Notes: a model not told the origin generated them from the letters alone. A stretch of DNA of 64,000 nucleotides from Thalassotalea psychrophila (GCF_031583595.1 NZ_CP134145.1:2356001-2420000); one strand, 5' to 3'; positions 46,070 to 54,983 are shown, counted from the stretch's first letter. Translations and numbers: made by a program.

Positions 46070-46225
46070 GTTTTAGGATAGGGTCTCTACTAGCAAATGT
46101 TACATAAGCACTGTATTGGCATGAAATGAGATTATATTGGCGGATAGAGGGAATAGTTTATGCGTATATTCACTTATGCTCATTTAAAGAAAGTTAAATT
46201 ACCGTTAACACTTAAAGGTATTACA

Positions 46226-47413
46226 ATGTTACATACAACTATTATAAAAATTCGTAAACAAGCTAATAAAGTTTTGAATATCCCAATGCCTACATTAATA
46301 GAAGGTGAGGGGAAGGTTACGACCACAACGACTGTTTTGAAGCAATTAGGAGGTAGTAAACCGTTAATCGTAACTGATGGGATGCTGGTTAAACTTGGCA
46401 TTGCAAAGCATTTAACCGATGCATTGGATGCTGAAGGTATGCCTTATGTTTTATTTGATCGTGTAACTCCAGATCCAACTATCCCGTTAATTAATGAAGG
46501 GATTTTAGTTTATAAAAATTCTGGTTGTGACAGTATCATCGCACTAGGAGGAGGTTCACCAATGGATTGTGCTAAAACCATAGGTGCTTCTGTCGTTAAA
46601 AATAAAGCGCCACAAAAATTAGCCGGTACAATGCGAGTTCGTAAAGAATTACCGCCACTTATTGCTATTCCTACCACAGCAGGTACGGGTTCAGAAGCTA
46701 CGGTAGTAGCAGTTGTTACCGACCCTGTAGCGCGTAAAAAGTTAACGATTGTCGATCCAAAATTGGTACCAAATGTTGCAATTATCGATCCTGCATTAAT
46801 GCTCGGTTTACCAGCTAAAATTACTGCTGAAACAGGCATCGATGCCTTAACGCATGCTGTTGAGTCATACATTGGTAAACATGCAACTGAATTAACTCGT
46901 GAATATGGATTAGAGGCGGTAAAACGCATTTTTAAATATTTGCCAAAAGCATATGCTGATGGCAGCGATATAGAAGCAAGACGTGAGATGTCAGTTGCCA
47001 GTTACAAAGCCGGTGTTGCCTTCACTCGTGCTTCTATTGGCTATGTTCATGCCATCGCTCACCAGTTAGGCGGTTTTTATCACATACCTCACGGTTTGGC
47101 TAACGCTGTTATTCTACCGCATGTGTTGGAATTCTCTTTTGATGAAGTATTTGAGCAGTATGCAGAATTGGCGATTGCAGCAGGTTTAGCGACTGAAAGT
47201 GATACTAAAAGGGATGCCGCGACTAAATTTGTTAACGGTGTTAAAGCGCTTAATAAACTATTAAATATTCAAACAAACTTTCCAGAGTTAAAAGAAGATG
47301 ATGTTGTAGTATTAGCTGATAGGGCAGTTAAAGAAGCATTTGGTGCTTACCCAGTTCCTAAACAAATGAATCAAAAGCAATGTGAAGAAATTATGAGAAG
47401 TATAATGGGTTAA
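46226..47413 (+). CDS. Iron-containing alcohol dehydrogenase (group III)
   Basis: A 395-residue Fe-ADH. ALGGGSPMDCAKTIG is the cofactor-binding segment, PTTAGTGSEATVVAVVTD follows, GIDALTHAVESYIGK and AHQLGGFYHIPHGLANAVILPHV carry the metal-binding Asp/His residues. It would oxidise a primary alcohol to an aldehyde or the reverse with NAD(P). The start is uncertain: ATG at 46226 has AAAGG seven bases before it, while an in-frame ATG at 46160 has GAGGG at good spacing and would add 22 residues. With the aldehyde dehydrogenase at 40941 it could handle fatty alcohols, the partners of wax ester synthesis. Confidence 0.9.
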   Translation: MLHTTIIKIRKQANKVLNIPMPTLIEGEGKVTTTTTVLKQLGGSKPLIVTDGMLVKLGIAKHLTDALDAEGMPYVLFDRVTPDPTIPLINEGILVYKNSGCDSIIALGGGSPMDCAKTIGASVVKNKAPQKLAGTMRVRKELPPLIAIPTTAGTGSEATVVAVVTDPVARKKLTIVDPKLVPNVAIIDPALMLGLPAKITAETGIDALTHAVESYIGKHATELTREYGLEAVKRIFKYLPKAYADGSDIEARREMSVASYKAGVAFTRASIGYVHAIAHQLGGFYHIPHGLANAVILPHVLEFSFDEVFEQYAELAIAAGLATESDTKRDAATKFVNGVKALNKLLNIQTNFPELKEDDVVVLADRAVKEAFGAYPVPKQMNQKQCEEIMRSIMG

Positions 47414-47468
47414 TTGTTGAGTTTTATTTTTCTCAGTAAATTGCACAATTGAATATGTCCCTGATAGT

Positions 47469-47497
47469 AAAACCAGACCCTTTGAGGTCTGGTTTTT
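47469..47497 (+). terminator. Intrinsic terminator after alcohol dehydrogenase
   Basis: AAAACCAGACC and GGTCTGGTTTT pair over 11 bases around CTTTGA and are followed by a further T. It ends the alcohol dehydrogenase transcript about 56 bases after the stop codon. Confidence 0.85.
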
Positions 47498-47678
47498 CGT
47501 TTCTGACCACTTATGCAATCATCTTATGTATTTAATTATTTTTAATTAATCGTTTAGTTACTTTACTCTAACTATTAACTTTAATATTCACTCAATGCTT
47601 TAGAACGCATTACAAATGTTGTTCCCCAACCAACATTGTTATTAACGTAAATTAAAATAGAATATTAAGGAAATTATT

Positions 47679-48143
47679 ATGATTTTAGACTTTTTCAAAA
47701 CAAACGAATTAACTGCAATTGGTCGTCAAGTATTAAATGCAAACAAAGAAATCGTTAACACTGTACTTTCAACTAGCCAAGATATCGTTAAAAAAGGTAT
47801 CGATTACAACCGCTCTGTAATTCAAGCTGGTGCTGGTGCACTAACTAGCTCTCGTGAAGAAGCTAACCGTTTCGTTGAACAAGTAATTGAACAAACAGGT
47901 AAAGTTGAAGAGCGCGCTCTAGAAGTTTTAGACACTTCATCTGACAAAACATCTGCACGTGTTAGCGAAGCATTTGACCGTGTTGGTAACCCTGCTGAAG
48001 TTTTAGGTGGCGCTGTTGAAGATTCTGTATTGAATTCAGTAGAATCAATTGCTAAACCAACTGTTGAGTTATTAAAGAACACTTCAGAGCAACTTATTGA
48101 AGTACCAAATAAATTAATTAAAACTGCTGCAAGTTCTAAGTAA
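47679..48143 (+). CDS. Phasin family protein (tandem copy 1)
   Basis: A 154-residue, largely helical protein with no Cys or Trp. The phasin-like part starts MILDFFKTNELTAIGRQ and continues with long amphipathic helices, e.g. EEANRFVEQVIEQTGKVEERA. Phasins coat storage granules, usually polyhydroxyalkanoate; beside three WS/DGAT-type genes this one might coat neutral-lipid bodies instead. It differs from copy 2 at only two residues (Ser58 and Ser87 here, Thr there). It has a good AAGGAAA site and its own promoter region and terminator, so it is a single-gene unit. Confidence 0.85.
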   Translation: MILDFFKTNELTAIGRQVLNANKEIVNTVLSTSQDIVKKGIDYNRSVIQAGAGALTSSREEANRFVEQVIEQTGKVEERALEVLDTSSDKTSARVSEAFDRVGNPAEVLGGAVEDSVLNSVESIAKPTVELLKNTSEQLIEVPNKLIKTAASSK

Positions 48144-48603
48144 TTTATTGAAAATATAAACTGCCGTACAATACGGCAGTTTTTTTGTTTTAAAGTAATA
48201 AATTCTCTTCTCTGAAAACAGTTCTAATATCCCAGTCGGGATTATTATCAAATCATAAATAATCAAAATCTCTAGAACAGGATTAAGTCACATCTCGAAA
48301 TGAGGGAATAGGCTAATTCATTGCCAATTACCTAATGAACTTGATATGAGCGTAGTCATTTATGCCATAAAGCATAATTTTACATCTGAGTTCACATTAT
48401 TCCTCCGCCTAATAAACATGATTTAACTGAAACAATTTCATTTTGTTAAATGTTTTCAAATAAACAAACTGTTTAGTTACTTTACTCTAATTATTATCTC
48501 TATTATTCACTCAACGCTTAAGACATGCATACCTACTGATGTTATCAACCAACATTTTTAAGGGTGCAAATATAAATAAATATTAAATATAAAGGTAAAT
48601 ATT
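48144..48603 (+). other. Region between the two phasin genes
   Basis: 460 bases with no supported gene. It starts with the terminator of copy 1 (48158-48186). From about 48471 it resembles the region upstream of copy 1 (shared GTTTAGTTACTTTACTCTA and CCAACATT), so the promoter was duplicated with the gene. The middle part (about 48190-48470) has no counterpart upstream of copy 1 that I can see. Confidence 0.7.
48158..48186 (+). terminator. Terminator of phasin copy 1
   Basis: AAACTGCCGTA and TACGGCAGTTT form an 11-bp stem with a CAA loop, followed by four more T. It matches the terminator of copy 2 with one compensated base-pair change. Confidence 0.88.
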
Positions 48604-49068
48604 ATGATTTTAGATTTTTTCAAAACAAACGAATTAACTGCAATTGGTCGTCAAGTATTAAACGCTAACAAAGAAATCGTTAACACTGTACTTTCAACTA
48701 GCCAAGATATCGTTAAAAAAGGTATCGATTACAACCGCTCTGTAATTCAAGCAGGTGCTGGTGCATTAACAAGTACACGTGAAGAAGCTAACCGTTTCGT
48801 TGAACAAGTAATCGAGCAAACTGGTAAAGTTGAAGAACGCGCTCTAGAAGTTTTAGACACTACTTCTGACAAAACATCTGCTCGTGTTAGCGAAGCATTT
48901 GACCGTGTAGGTAACCCTGCTGAAGTACTAGGTGGTGCTGTTGAAGATTCTGTTTTAAATTCAGTTGAATCAATTGCTAAACCAACTGTTGAGCTATTAA
49001 AGAACACTTCAGAGCAACTTATTGAAGTACCAAATAAATTAATTAAAACTGCTGCAAGTTCTAAATAA
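48604..49068 (+). CDS. Phasin family protein (tandem copy 2)
   Basis: A 154-residue phasin-like protein, identical to copy 1 except Thr58 and Thr87. The two DNA copies differ at many third codon positions, so the duplication is not recent and the protein is held constant by selection or by gene conversion. Its leader shares blocks with that of copy 1 and it has its own terminator. Two separately controlled copies might give a high dose of granule-coat protein or different timing. Confidence 0.85.
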   Translation: MILDFFKTNELTAIGRQVLNANKEIVNTVLSTSQDIVKKGIDYNRSVIQAGAGALTSTREEANRFVEQVIEQTGKVEERALEVLDTTSDKTSARVSEAFDRVGNPAEVLGGAVEDSVLNSVESIAKPTVELLKNTSEQLIEVPNKLIKTAASSK

Positions 49069-49082
49069 TTTATTGAAAAATT

Positions 49083-49107
49083 AAGCTGCCGTAGTTTACG
49101 GCAGCTT
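49083..49107 (+). terminator. Terminator of phasin copy 2
   Basis: AAGCTGCCGTA and TACGGCAGCTT form an 11-bp stem with a GTT loop, followed by TATTATTTT. Relative to copy 1, an A-T pair has become G-C, which keeps the stem. Confidence 0.85.
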
Positions 49108-49156
49108 TATTATTTTAATAACGGTATTTTTAAAATATCGTTATTAAAATAATAAA
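49106..49156. repeat. 51-base AT-rich near-perfect palindrome
   Basis: Two 25-base arms (49106-49130 and 49132-49156) pair around one base with a single G-T mismatch. The inner fixed core is AATAACG/CGTTATT. It overlaps the last bases of the phasin 2 terminator. It may be a second terminator working on both strands or the end of a small inverted element. Confidence 0.8.
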
Positions 49157-49274
49157 AATGCTTCGTCGTAGTAATTTTCATAGTTTGGAAAAGTTTTCTA
49201 TTAATTATCCGTTATTCATTTTATGACTTTATCGATGGTGTCGCTATTGCAATTTTCATCTTTAAGGAATAAAA

Positions 49275-50684
49275 ATGGCACTTGTTAATTTTTCTGATTT
49301 ACCCCTACTTAATTTAGGTTCCGAAAACAATCGTGTAGATACCTTTGTAACTATTTACGATCAAAAGGACTTAACAGCTGGTCCTGTTCGTTTTAAACAA
49401 ATCTTAAACCGCATTAGCGCTAGGCTAAGGCTCTATCCCAAATATCATCAAGTTCAAAGTAATTCGCTAATCCCATTCGGCTCAAAAGATTGGTTAGTAG
49501 ATGACACATTTGATCCCGAGTTCCATATACGACATGTTGCTTTACCTCAACCGGGTGATTGGAGGCAATTTTGTATTTTAGTGGCGAGAATGCATGCCCG
49601 TCCTATTGATGAAACGCGCCCTTTGTGGGAAATAAATGTTATTGAGGGATTAAATGATGTACCTTTTCCAGGCTCTGGTCATTTTGCTTTAGTATGTAAA
49701 ATTCATCATGAATTAATGAGTGCAAGTGAAAAGCAAGGTCTGATTTGGGCAATACATGATGCTTTAAATGAAGATGACGTAAGAGCAGAAATTAACCGGA
49801 CGGTTGAGCCTGTTAGTGTATTAGCACCGTTAAATTCACTGCTTAAAATGAATATTGACCGAATGATCCGTCCATTAGCGGAGCCGATAAGCACATCGGT
49901 TGAATTAACCAGAGGCCTAGTTTCTGCAATTCTACCTAATGTTAAATTTTTCTCCAACGCAGTGTTCTGCAAGAACGATGTTCCGTATACACGATTTAAC
50001 ACTGATATTTCAAGTTTCAGGGTCTGGGATAGTTGCTCATTTAATCAGGATAAATTTCAAAGTTTAAAAGATAAATATCCGCAATTTTCAACTAAAGATT
50101 TGCTCGTTACTATCATCGGTGGTGCGCTAAAGCTATATTTACAAGACAAGAAAGAACTGACTAACCACAGTTTGAAAATATTGATGCCTCGTATTGAAAA
50201 AGAGCAGCAATCAACTGACTTGCATCTAAGTTATTACGTTCATGACTTATTTACTTCAACAGAAAATACCAAAGCACGATTGGAAAGCGTGGCGATGTTT
50301 GATACTAGTGCGGAAGAAAATATTGAATCTACGCCTTTGTCTGAGCATTTGTCTGGTTTTCAGAAAATGTCAAAAGCAAATGATGTCTTACACAGTATCC
50401 AAACAACTAAAGCCGCAAGTAATCCATTAGCCAATACCGCTTTAATCGACATGGGCTCTAATCATGAATCGATGTGTTTCTTTAATGCGCCAATGGTGTA
50501 TTTTTCAGGAGTTCCACAAGTTACCAATGGTTTAGGCTTAATCCATATGATGAGTTATACCGATGATAAAGTTAACCTAGCCTTTACTTCATGTCGAGAG
50601 ATGTTACCCGACCCATCATTTTACAGCGAATGTATTGACGCAAGCTTTAACGAACTTTTTGATATTTTTAACTCAGGTTTATAA
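49275..50684 (+). CDS. WS/DGAT-like acyltransferase with degenerate active-site motif
   Basis: A 469-residue protein of the wax ester synthase/DGAT type. PLWEINVIEGL near 117-127 and the C-terminal NAPMVYFSGVPQVTNGLGLIHMMSY match the family layout. The catalytic motif HHxxxDG is here HHELMSA: both His (144, 145) remain, but Asp and Gly are Ser149 and Ala150. Activity may be altered or lost, or the protein may use another acceptor. It is followed after 2 bases by a lipase-like gene, and the two are co-translated. It is the most divergent of three family members in the window. A clear AAGGAAT site precedes the ATG. Confidence 0.82.
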   Translation: MALVNFSDLPLLNLGSENNRVDTFVTIYDQKDLTAGPVRFKQILNRISARLRLYPKYHQVQSNSLIPFGSKDWLVDDTFDPEFHIRHVALPQPGDWRQFCILVARMHARPIDETRPLWEINVIEGLNDVPFPGSGHFALVCKIHHELMSASEKQGLIWAIHDALNEDDVRAEINRTVEPVSVLAPLNSLLKMNIDRMIRPLAEPISTSVELTRGLVSAILPNVKFFSNAVFCKNDVPYTRFNTDISSFRVWDSCSFNQDKFQSLKDKYPQFSTKDLLVTIIGGALKLYLQDKKELTNHSLKILMPRIEKEQQSTDLHLSYYVHDLFTSTENTKARLESVAMFDTSAEENIESTPLSEHLSGFQKMSKANDVLHSIQTTKAASNPLANTALIDMGSNHESMCFFNAPMVYFSGVPQVTNGLGLIHMMSYTDDKVNLAFTSCREMLPDPSFYSECIDASFNELFDIFNSGL

Positions 50685-50686
50685 TT

Positions 50687-51505
50687 ATGTATAAAAAACT
50701 ATTTAATGTCTTTTCAGCAGATTCGACCCCTAGTTATTTCCAAACCCTGACAGAAGTTCCTCGGGCATTGACGGAAACATTCAACCTTGGCTTATCGAGC
50801 CCTTATTTGCTTAATTTACCTAAAGGTGATGGACACCCGGTGATCGTAATTCCAGGATTTACTGTAAGTGATTCTGAAACCTACTTGTTAAGACAATTTC
50901 TAACGTCGAGAAATTATAAAGTCCATGGATTAAATATGGGCCGTAATGTTGGTCCTATGGCAGGGATAGAAAAAAGACTCGCGCAAAGAGTTAAAAGTTT
51001 ATCAGAAACTTATGGTGAAAAAGTGTCTCTAGTAGGCTGGAGTTTAGGTGGACTATTTGCTCGTTATGTCGCCCATCAAGTGAGTGATCATATTAGAACT
51101 GTTGTTAGTTTAGGTAGCCCAATAGGCGTTAATCGAGTATTTCAGGGTACTTCTCCAATTATTGAACTACTTGGTAAAGCTGTTGTGTCGTCCAATTTCA
51201 TCGATATAGTTGACGATGAAAGCTTGGACTACTGGAATCGAACACCACCAGTGCCTACAACTGCCATATATTCAAAAGCTGATGGTGCGGTGCATTGGAA
51301 AATTGCTATTGATCCACTTGAGCATGAGCAAACTGAAAATATTCAAGTATTTGGCAGTCATGCAGGTATGACTCATAATCCGTTAATTTTTAATATTTTA
51401 GCCGACAGATTGTCGCAAGCCGAAGGGCAGTGGCAACCTTTTGAGTATCGTGGCATAGCAAAAGTTGTGAATAACGCCTTAATGCCAGCAGAGAATTTTC
51501 TCTAA
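50687..51505 (+). CDS. Alpha/beta hydrolase, lipase-like
   Basis: A 272-residue alpha/beta hydrolase. HPVIVIPGFTVSDSETYLLRQFL is the start of the fold, the nucleophile is in GWSLGG (about 123-128), followed by LGSPIGVNRVF; Asp in SKADGAVHW and His in GSHAGMTHNP fit the acid and base. It resembles bacterial triacylglycerol lipases. No signal peptide is seen, so it acts inside the cell. Its ATG is 2 bases after the acyltransferase stop, with AGG within that gene's end, implying translational coupling. A role in turning over the lipid made or bound by its neighbour is likely. Confidence 0.85.
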   Translation: MYKKLFNVFSADSTPSYFQTLTEVPRALTETFNLGLSSPYLLNLPKGDGHPVIVIPGFTVSDSETYLLRQFLTSRNYKVHGLNMGRNVGPMAGIEKRLAQRVKSLSETYGEKVSLVGWSLGGLFARYVAHQVSDHIRTVVSLGSPIGVNRVFQGTSPIIELLGKAVVSSNFIDIVDDESLDYWNRTPPVPTTAIYSKADGAVHWKIAIDPLEHEQTENIQVFGSHAGMTHNPLIFNILADRLSQAEGQWQPFEYRGIAKVVNNALMPAENFL

Positions 51506-51562
51506 ATTGAGCAATAGAGTGTAATTTCTTATTTCATTTGTTAATAATTGGATGTTGATTAT

Positions 51563-52786
51563 ATGAGTACTAAAATACTAAAAAATCCGCGTATATCAAG
51601 AAGTGTGCATGCAACGCAACCTTCAATTATGCCCGAGCAGCCTTGGTGGAATAATCTTAGTGTTGATTTTAATTACTTTTCAGATCATTTAGTACTGGAT
51701 AAGAAAACTAAAAATATCGTCGACGCCACAGCTCTTTTGGATATTGGTGCCAGATCATTGGCGGCTACTTTGCTGGCAGCCCGAACGTTGCCAACAACGT
51801 TTAATCAAACACAAATGTATAAAGATATAAGTGAAGGAGAAATATACCGAAATTTGGCAGACTTACATGATGCCAAACAAGTCTTTGTAACGCCTCCTGT
51901 TGTTAATGTGACTGAAAAACAGGTCAGTGCTGGTCATAATGCTCCGTTAACTGCTATTTGTACAAAACTTACGTTTAAAAGCGTTTACGAACCCGTAAAC
52001 CCTGAAATTCGTCAGCGCTATCTAGATAATAAAGCAAACTTTAATGCTCAAGCTCAATACTGGCGCCATGATAAGAACGAAGCACGGCCAACGATTTGTT
52101 TCATCCATGGCTTTATGGTTGACTCATATAATATCAATAGCAGCATGCTTAAAATGAAAGACTTTTTTGAGCAAGGTTATGATATTTTATTTTACACATT
52201 ACCTCATCATGGCCCACGCCAATCTGATAAATCACCGCATAGCGGCAGCGCATATTTTTCTGGTGGTTTAGCTTGGTTGAATGAAACGGTGCTACATGCA
52301 GTTTTCGACTTTAGAACCTTTATAAATTACTTAGAGCAACAGGGTGCTGAACAATATGGGGTTACTGGCATAAGCCTCGGTGGTTATACAACTGCACTTT
52401 TAGCTTGTGTTGAAGACAGACTTGCATTTGCTATTCCAAATGTACCCGTTTCATGTATCGCCGACTTGTTTATGCTATGGAATCCGGCAAATAAAATGTT
52501 AAAAAAGTCATTGCAGTTAAGCGGTACAACGCTACAGCAAATGCGTCATACCATTGCGGTTCATAGCCCGCTAACTTATAAGCCTGTTCTTCCAAAAGAA
52601 CGCTTAATGATTATTGCTGGAGCAGGGGACCGATGTGCACCGCCTAATCAGGCAAGAATATTATGGGACCATTGGCAAAGACCTGATATTCACTGGTTTC
52701 ATGGTAATCATGTGCTTCATCTTGGGCAACAATTATACCTTGCTGATATGGAACGTTTTTTTGAAAGTATCGGTTTTACTGTTTAA
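51563..52786 (+). CDS. Alpha/beta hydrolase domain protein
   Basis: A 407-residue protein. The first ~170 residues have no recognised domain; the rest is an alpha/beta hydrolase with CFIHGFMVD, TLPHHGPRQSDKSPHSG, the nucleophile elbow GISLGGYTT and a C-terminal MIIAGAGDRCAPPNQ...GNHVLHLGQ giving Asp and His. It resembles the ABHD18-like proteins of bacteria. No signal peptide is evident. The ATG at 51563 is preferred over a TTG at 51548. It is third in the acyltransferase-lipase unit, after a 57-base gap, and may be a lipase or acylhydrolase. The specific substrate is unknown. Confidence 0.82.
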   Translation: MSTKILKNPRISRSVHATQPSIMPEQPWWNNLSVDFNYFSDHLVLDKKTKNIVDATALLDIGARSLAATLLAARTLPTTFNQTQMYKDISEGEIYRNLADLHDAKQVFVTPPVVNVTEKQVSAGHNAPLTAICTKLTFKSVYEPVNPEIRQRYLDNKANFNAQAQYWRHDKNEARPTICFIHGFMVDSYNINSSMLKMKDFFEQGYDILFYTLPHHGPRQSDKSPHSGSAYFSGGLAWLNETVLHAVFDFRTFINYLEQQGAEQYGVTGISLGGYTTALLACVEDRLAFAIPNVPVSCIADLFMLWNPANKMLKKSLQLSGTTLQQMRHTIAVHSPLTYKPVLPKERLMIIAGAGDRCAPPNQARILWDHWQRPDIHWFHGNHVLHLGQQLYLADMERFFESIGFTV

Positions 52787-52894
52787 CTTTTTAGTGCATG
52801 TTTTCATTTTAATAACCTAAATAAATATTACTCCCTCGTATTTTTTCTTCACTTTTTCAAATTACTTTATCTAAGCTTTACAACTAACTTGCAC

Positions 52895-52938
52895 ACTGAA
52901 ATCAGCTATATATTCGTAACTTCACATCTGATTTCAGT
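52895..52938. repeat. Inverted repeat ACTGAAATCAG ... CTGATTTCAGT
   Basis: Perfect 11-base arms are separated by 22 bases. The half-site CTGAAAT recurs in the palindrome at 53014. It may be a repressor site for the module TetR or a terminator-like stem after the hydrolase gene at 51563. Confidence 0.5.
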
Positions 52939-53013
52939 AAGTCCATTCAGATGTTAATTGCTACGTTTTTATCCGCAAAAAAAAAACACTCTTTCTTGGT
53001 TTAAAGTGATGCG

Positions 53014-53025
53014 CTGAAATTTCAG
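53014..53025. promoter_or_regulatory. Palindrome CTGAAATTTCAG
   Basis: A perfect 12-base palindrome with the same CTGAAAT half as the repeat at 52895. It lies 243 bases before the DUF1302 start and is a candidate operator. Confidence 0.45.
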
Positions 53026-53268
53026 AATCGTTAATCATTCATTAACTAATTTATGTTTGTTACAACCAATTAACAATTGCAAAATGTGTTGGGCACTATT
53101 TGTTTATTTAATGGTTCAACTTCGCTCTGTACCGCACTAATGAACCCGATTTGATTATTTTATGGTTCTAAATGGTCATAACATACGATTAACACCCTAG
53201 GTAGGATCACTGAGCTACACAGAACATATAAAAAATATACAAAAATTTACAAACCTAGGGAGACGTAA

Positions 53269-54963
53269 ATGATTACTGAAGTACATTTGCATGATCAAAA
53301 AGTGTTTAAAATAAAGTCTGTTTCATCAGCAATAAAATCTACACTGATCGGAGCTTTTCTTGTAAGTTCAGGTCAAGTTAATGCGGCTAATTTTGAGCTA
53401 GACAATGGCGTAAGTATCGATTTGGATACCCAAATAAGTTATGCCGCTCAGTGGCGTATGGAAAAACAGGATAAAACCTTATTAGACCCTGCTGCTAATG
53501 GTTTATTAGCGTGGAATGGTGAAGATGGTAATTTGGCTTTTGATAAGAATGATATGACGCAAAACCGTCTTGCATTTTCTAGTGACTTAGATATTGCTAT
53601 TGATAATGATTCTTTTTCTGGCGGTGTATTTGTTCGTGCCCGTGGTTGGTATGACGATGCCTATTCAGGTGATACAGCATCAGCTATGAACCTAACTTGT
53701 AACCGTCCTGATTGTTCAACGTTTGATAACAATGATGGTATTGAAGATTATCATAAAAGCCGAGTTGAAATTCTAGATGCGTTTTTATACAGCAACTTCA
53801 CTGTTGGTGATCAAGATGCGAGTTTGCGCATTGGTAGCCAAGTGGTTAGTTGGGGCGAAAGTTTAGCACTTAACGGTGGTATTTCTTTAGCGCAAGGACC
53901 ACTTGATGCATCTAAATCAAATATTCCAGGTGTTGAACTAAAAGAAATTTTCATGCCAGTAGGGCAAGTATACCTAGAAACCGGTTTAACCGATAACTTT
54001 GCTCTTGGTGCTTATTATCAATACGACTGGGAAAGAACCCGTATTGATGCCCCTGGTACTTACTTTGGTGTCGATATTCTTGGTGAAGGAGCGAGTGACA
54101 GCAAATTAGTTGTACCTGTTCCTGGTGTTGGCCTAGTACCAGCTATTGATGTTGACCGTTCAGAAGAGCCTGATGGTGGTTCTTACGGTGTTGCATTACG
54201 TTATTTAGCTGACGAAGGTACAGAATATGGTTTATATGTATTGAATTATGATGACACTTTACCAACGTTCGAATTATTGGCACCTACTGGTCCTTTATTA
54301 CTTAAATCTTTTGAAGACATCGATTTATACGGAGCCAGCTTTGGCACGGTATTAGGTGATACTAACGTAAGTGGTGAAATCAGTTACCGCGATGGGCATC
54401 CTGTACAGTTAAATGTACCCGGTGCTTATGTATTTGCTCCTGCGCAAACAGTACAAGCACAAGTTTCTTGGTTGCATATATTTGGCGCGAGTTTCCTAGC
54501 AGACAATATTACCTTTATGGGTGAAATTGGTTATAACGAAGTTGTTGATATTGATTCAACATTTGAAACTGATACGTTAGGAGAAATACCTGCCATTGCC
54601 CTTGGTGTAGATGTTAACGATAAAAAGTCGGCGTTAGACAATGACGTTAGTGCTGCTGGTTACTTCATGAAAGTTACTGCGGATTATTTCTCAGTGCTTC
54701 CTGCCTTAGATATGAAATTGAGTGCTTCAATAAAACATGATTTTGATGGTACATCGTCTGTTCTATTTACATTTACTGAAGATGTGATGAATGTAGGTGT
54801 TGGTGCTGATTTTACCTACCAGGGTGTTTACCAGTTTGGTGTTAAATACGCTGCGTTCTTAACCGACCCAGAAGACATCGTAGATGATGGTAAACCATTA
54901 GAGTTAGCACACCAATTTGCTGACCGTGACAATATTTCAATGTATTTAAAGTACAGTTTTTAA
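53269..54963 (+). CDS. DUF1302 family outer-membrane protein (copy B)
   Basis: A 564-residue predicted beta-barrel. The N-terminus has about 15 polar residues, then a hydrophobic signal segment ending in VNAAN. RIGSQVVSWGESLALNGGISLAQGPLDASK is the DUF1302 hallmark, matching the paralog at 32967, and the chain ends in Phe (MYLKYSF). CTAGGGAGA six bases before the ATG is the same ribosome site as in copy A. It is the first gene of a single-direction operon. It is shorter than copy A by about 56 residues, mainly in loops, which may mean a different substrate. Confidence 0.9.
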   Translation: MITEVHLHDQKVFKIKSVSSAIKSTLIGAFLVSSGQVNAANFELDNGVSIDLDTQISYAAQWRMEKQDKTLLDPAANGLLAWNGEDGNLAFDKNDMTQNRLAFSSDLDIAIDNDSFSGGVFVRARGWYDDAYSGDTASAMNLTCNRPDCSTFDNNDGIEDYHKSRVEILDAFLYSNFTVGDQDASLRIGSQVVSWGESLALNGGISLAQGPLDASKSNIPGVELKEIFMPVGQVYLETGLTDNFALGAYYQYDWERTRIDAPGTYFGVDILGEGASDSKLVVPVPGVGLVPAIDVDRSEEPDGGSYGVALRYLADEGTEYGLYVLNYDDTLPTFELLAPTGPLLLKSFEDIDLYGASFGTVLGDTNVSGEISYRDGHPVQLNVPGAYVFAPAQTVQAQVSWLHIFGASFLADNITFMGEIGYNEVVDIDSTFETDTLGEIPAIALGVDVNDKKSALDNDVSAAGYFMKVTADYFSVLPALDMKLSASIKHDFDGTSSVLFTFTEDVMNVGVGADFTYQGVYQFGVKYAAFLTDPEDIVDDGKPLELAHQFADRDNISMYLKYSF

Positions 54964-54983
54964 ATCAGAAAGTAACTTAATTG

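Larger units (their letters stand above)
52787..53268 (+). promoter_or_regulatory. Upstream region of envelope module copy B
   Basis: 482 AT-rich bases without a supported gene. It holds an 11-base inverted repeat (52895-52905 and 52928-52938), a 12-base palindrome (53014-53025) and the CTAGGGAGA ribosome site (53255-53263). I could not fix a promoter. Confidence 0.6.

Noticed and set aside
47679..49068. Phasin pair as an assembly duplication artefact
   Set aside because: The copies differ at many silent sites, in the spacer and in the terminator, so they are real separate genes.
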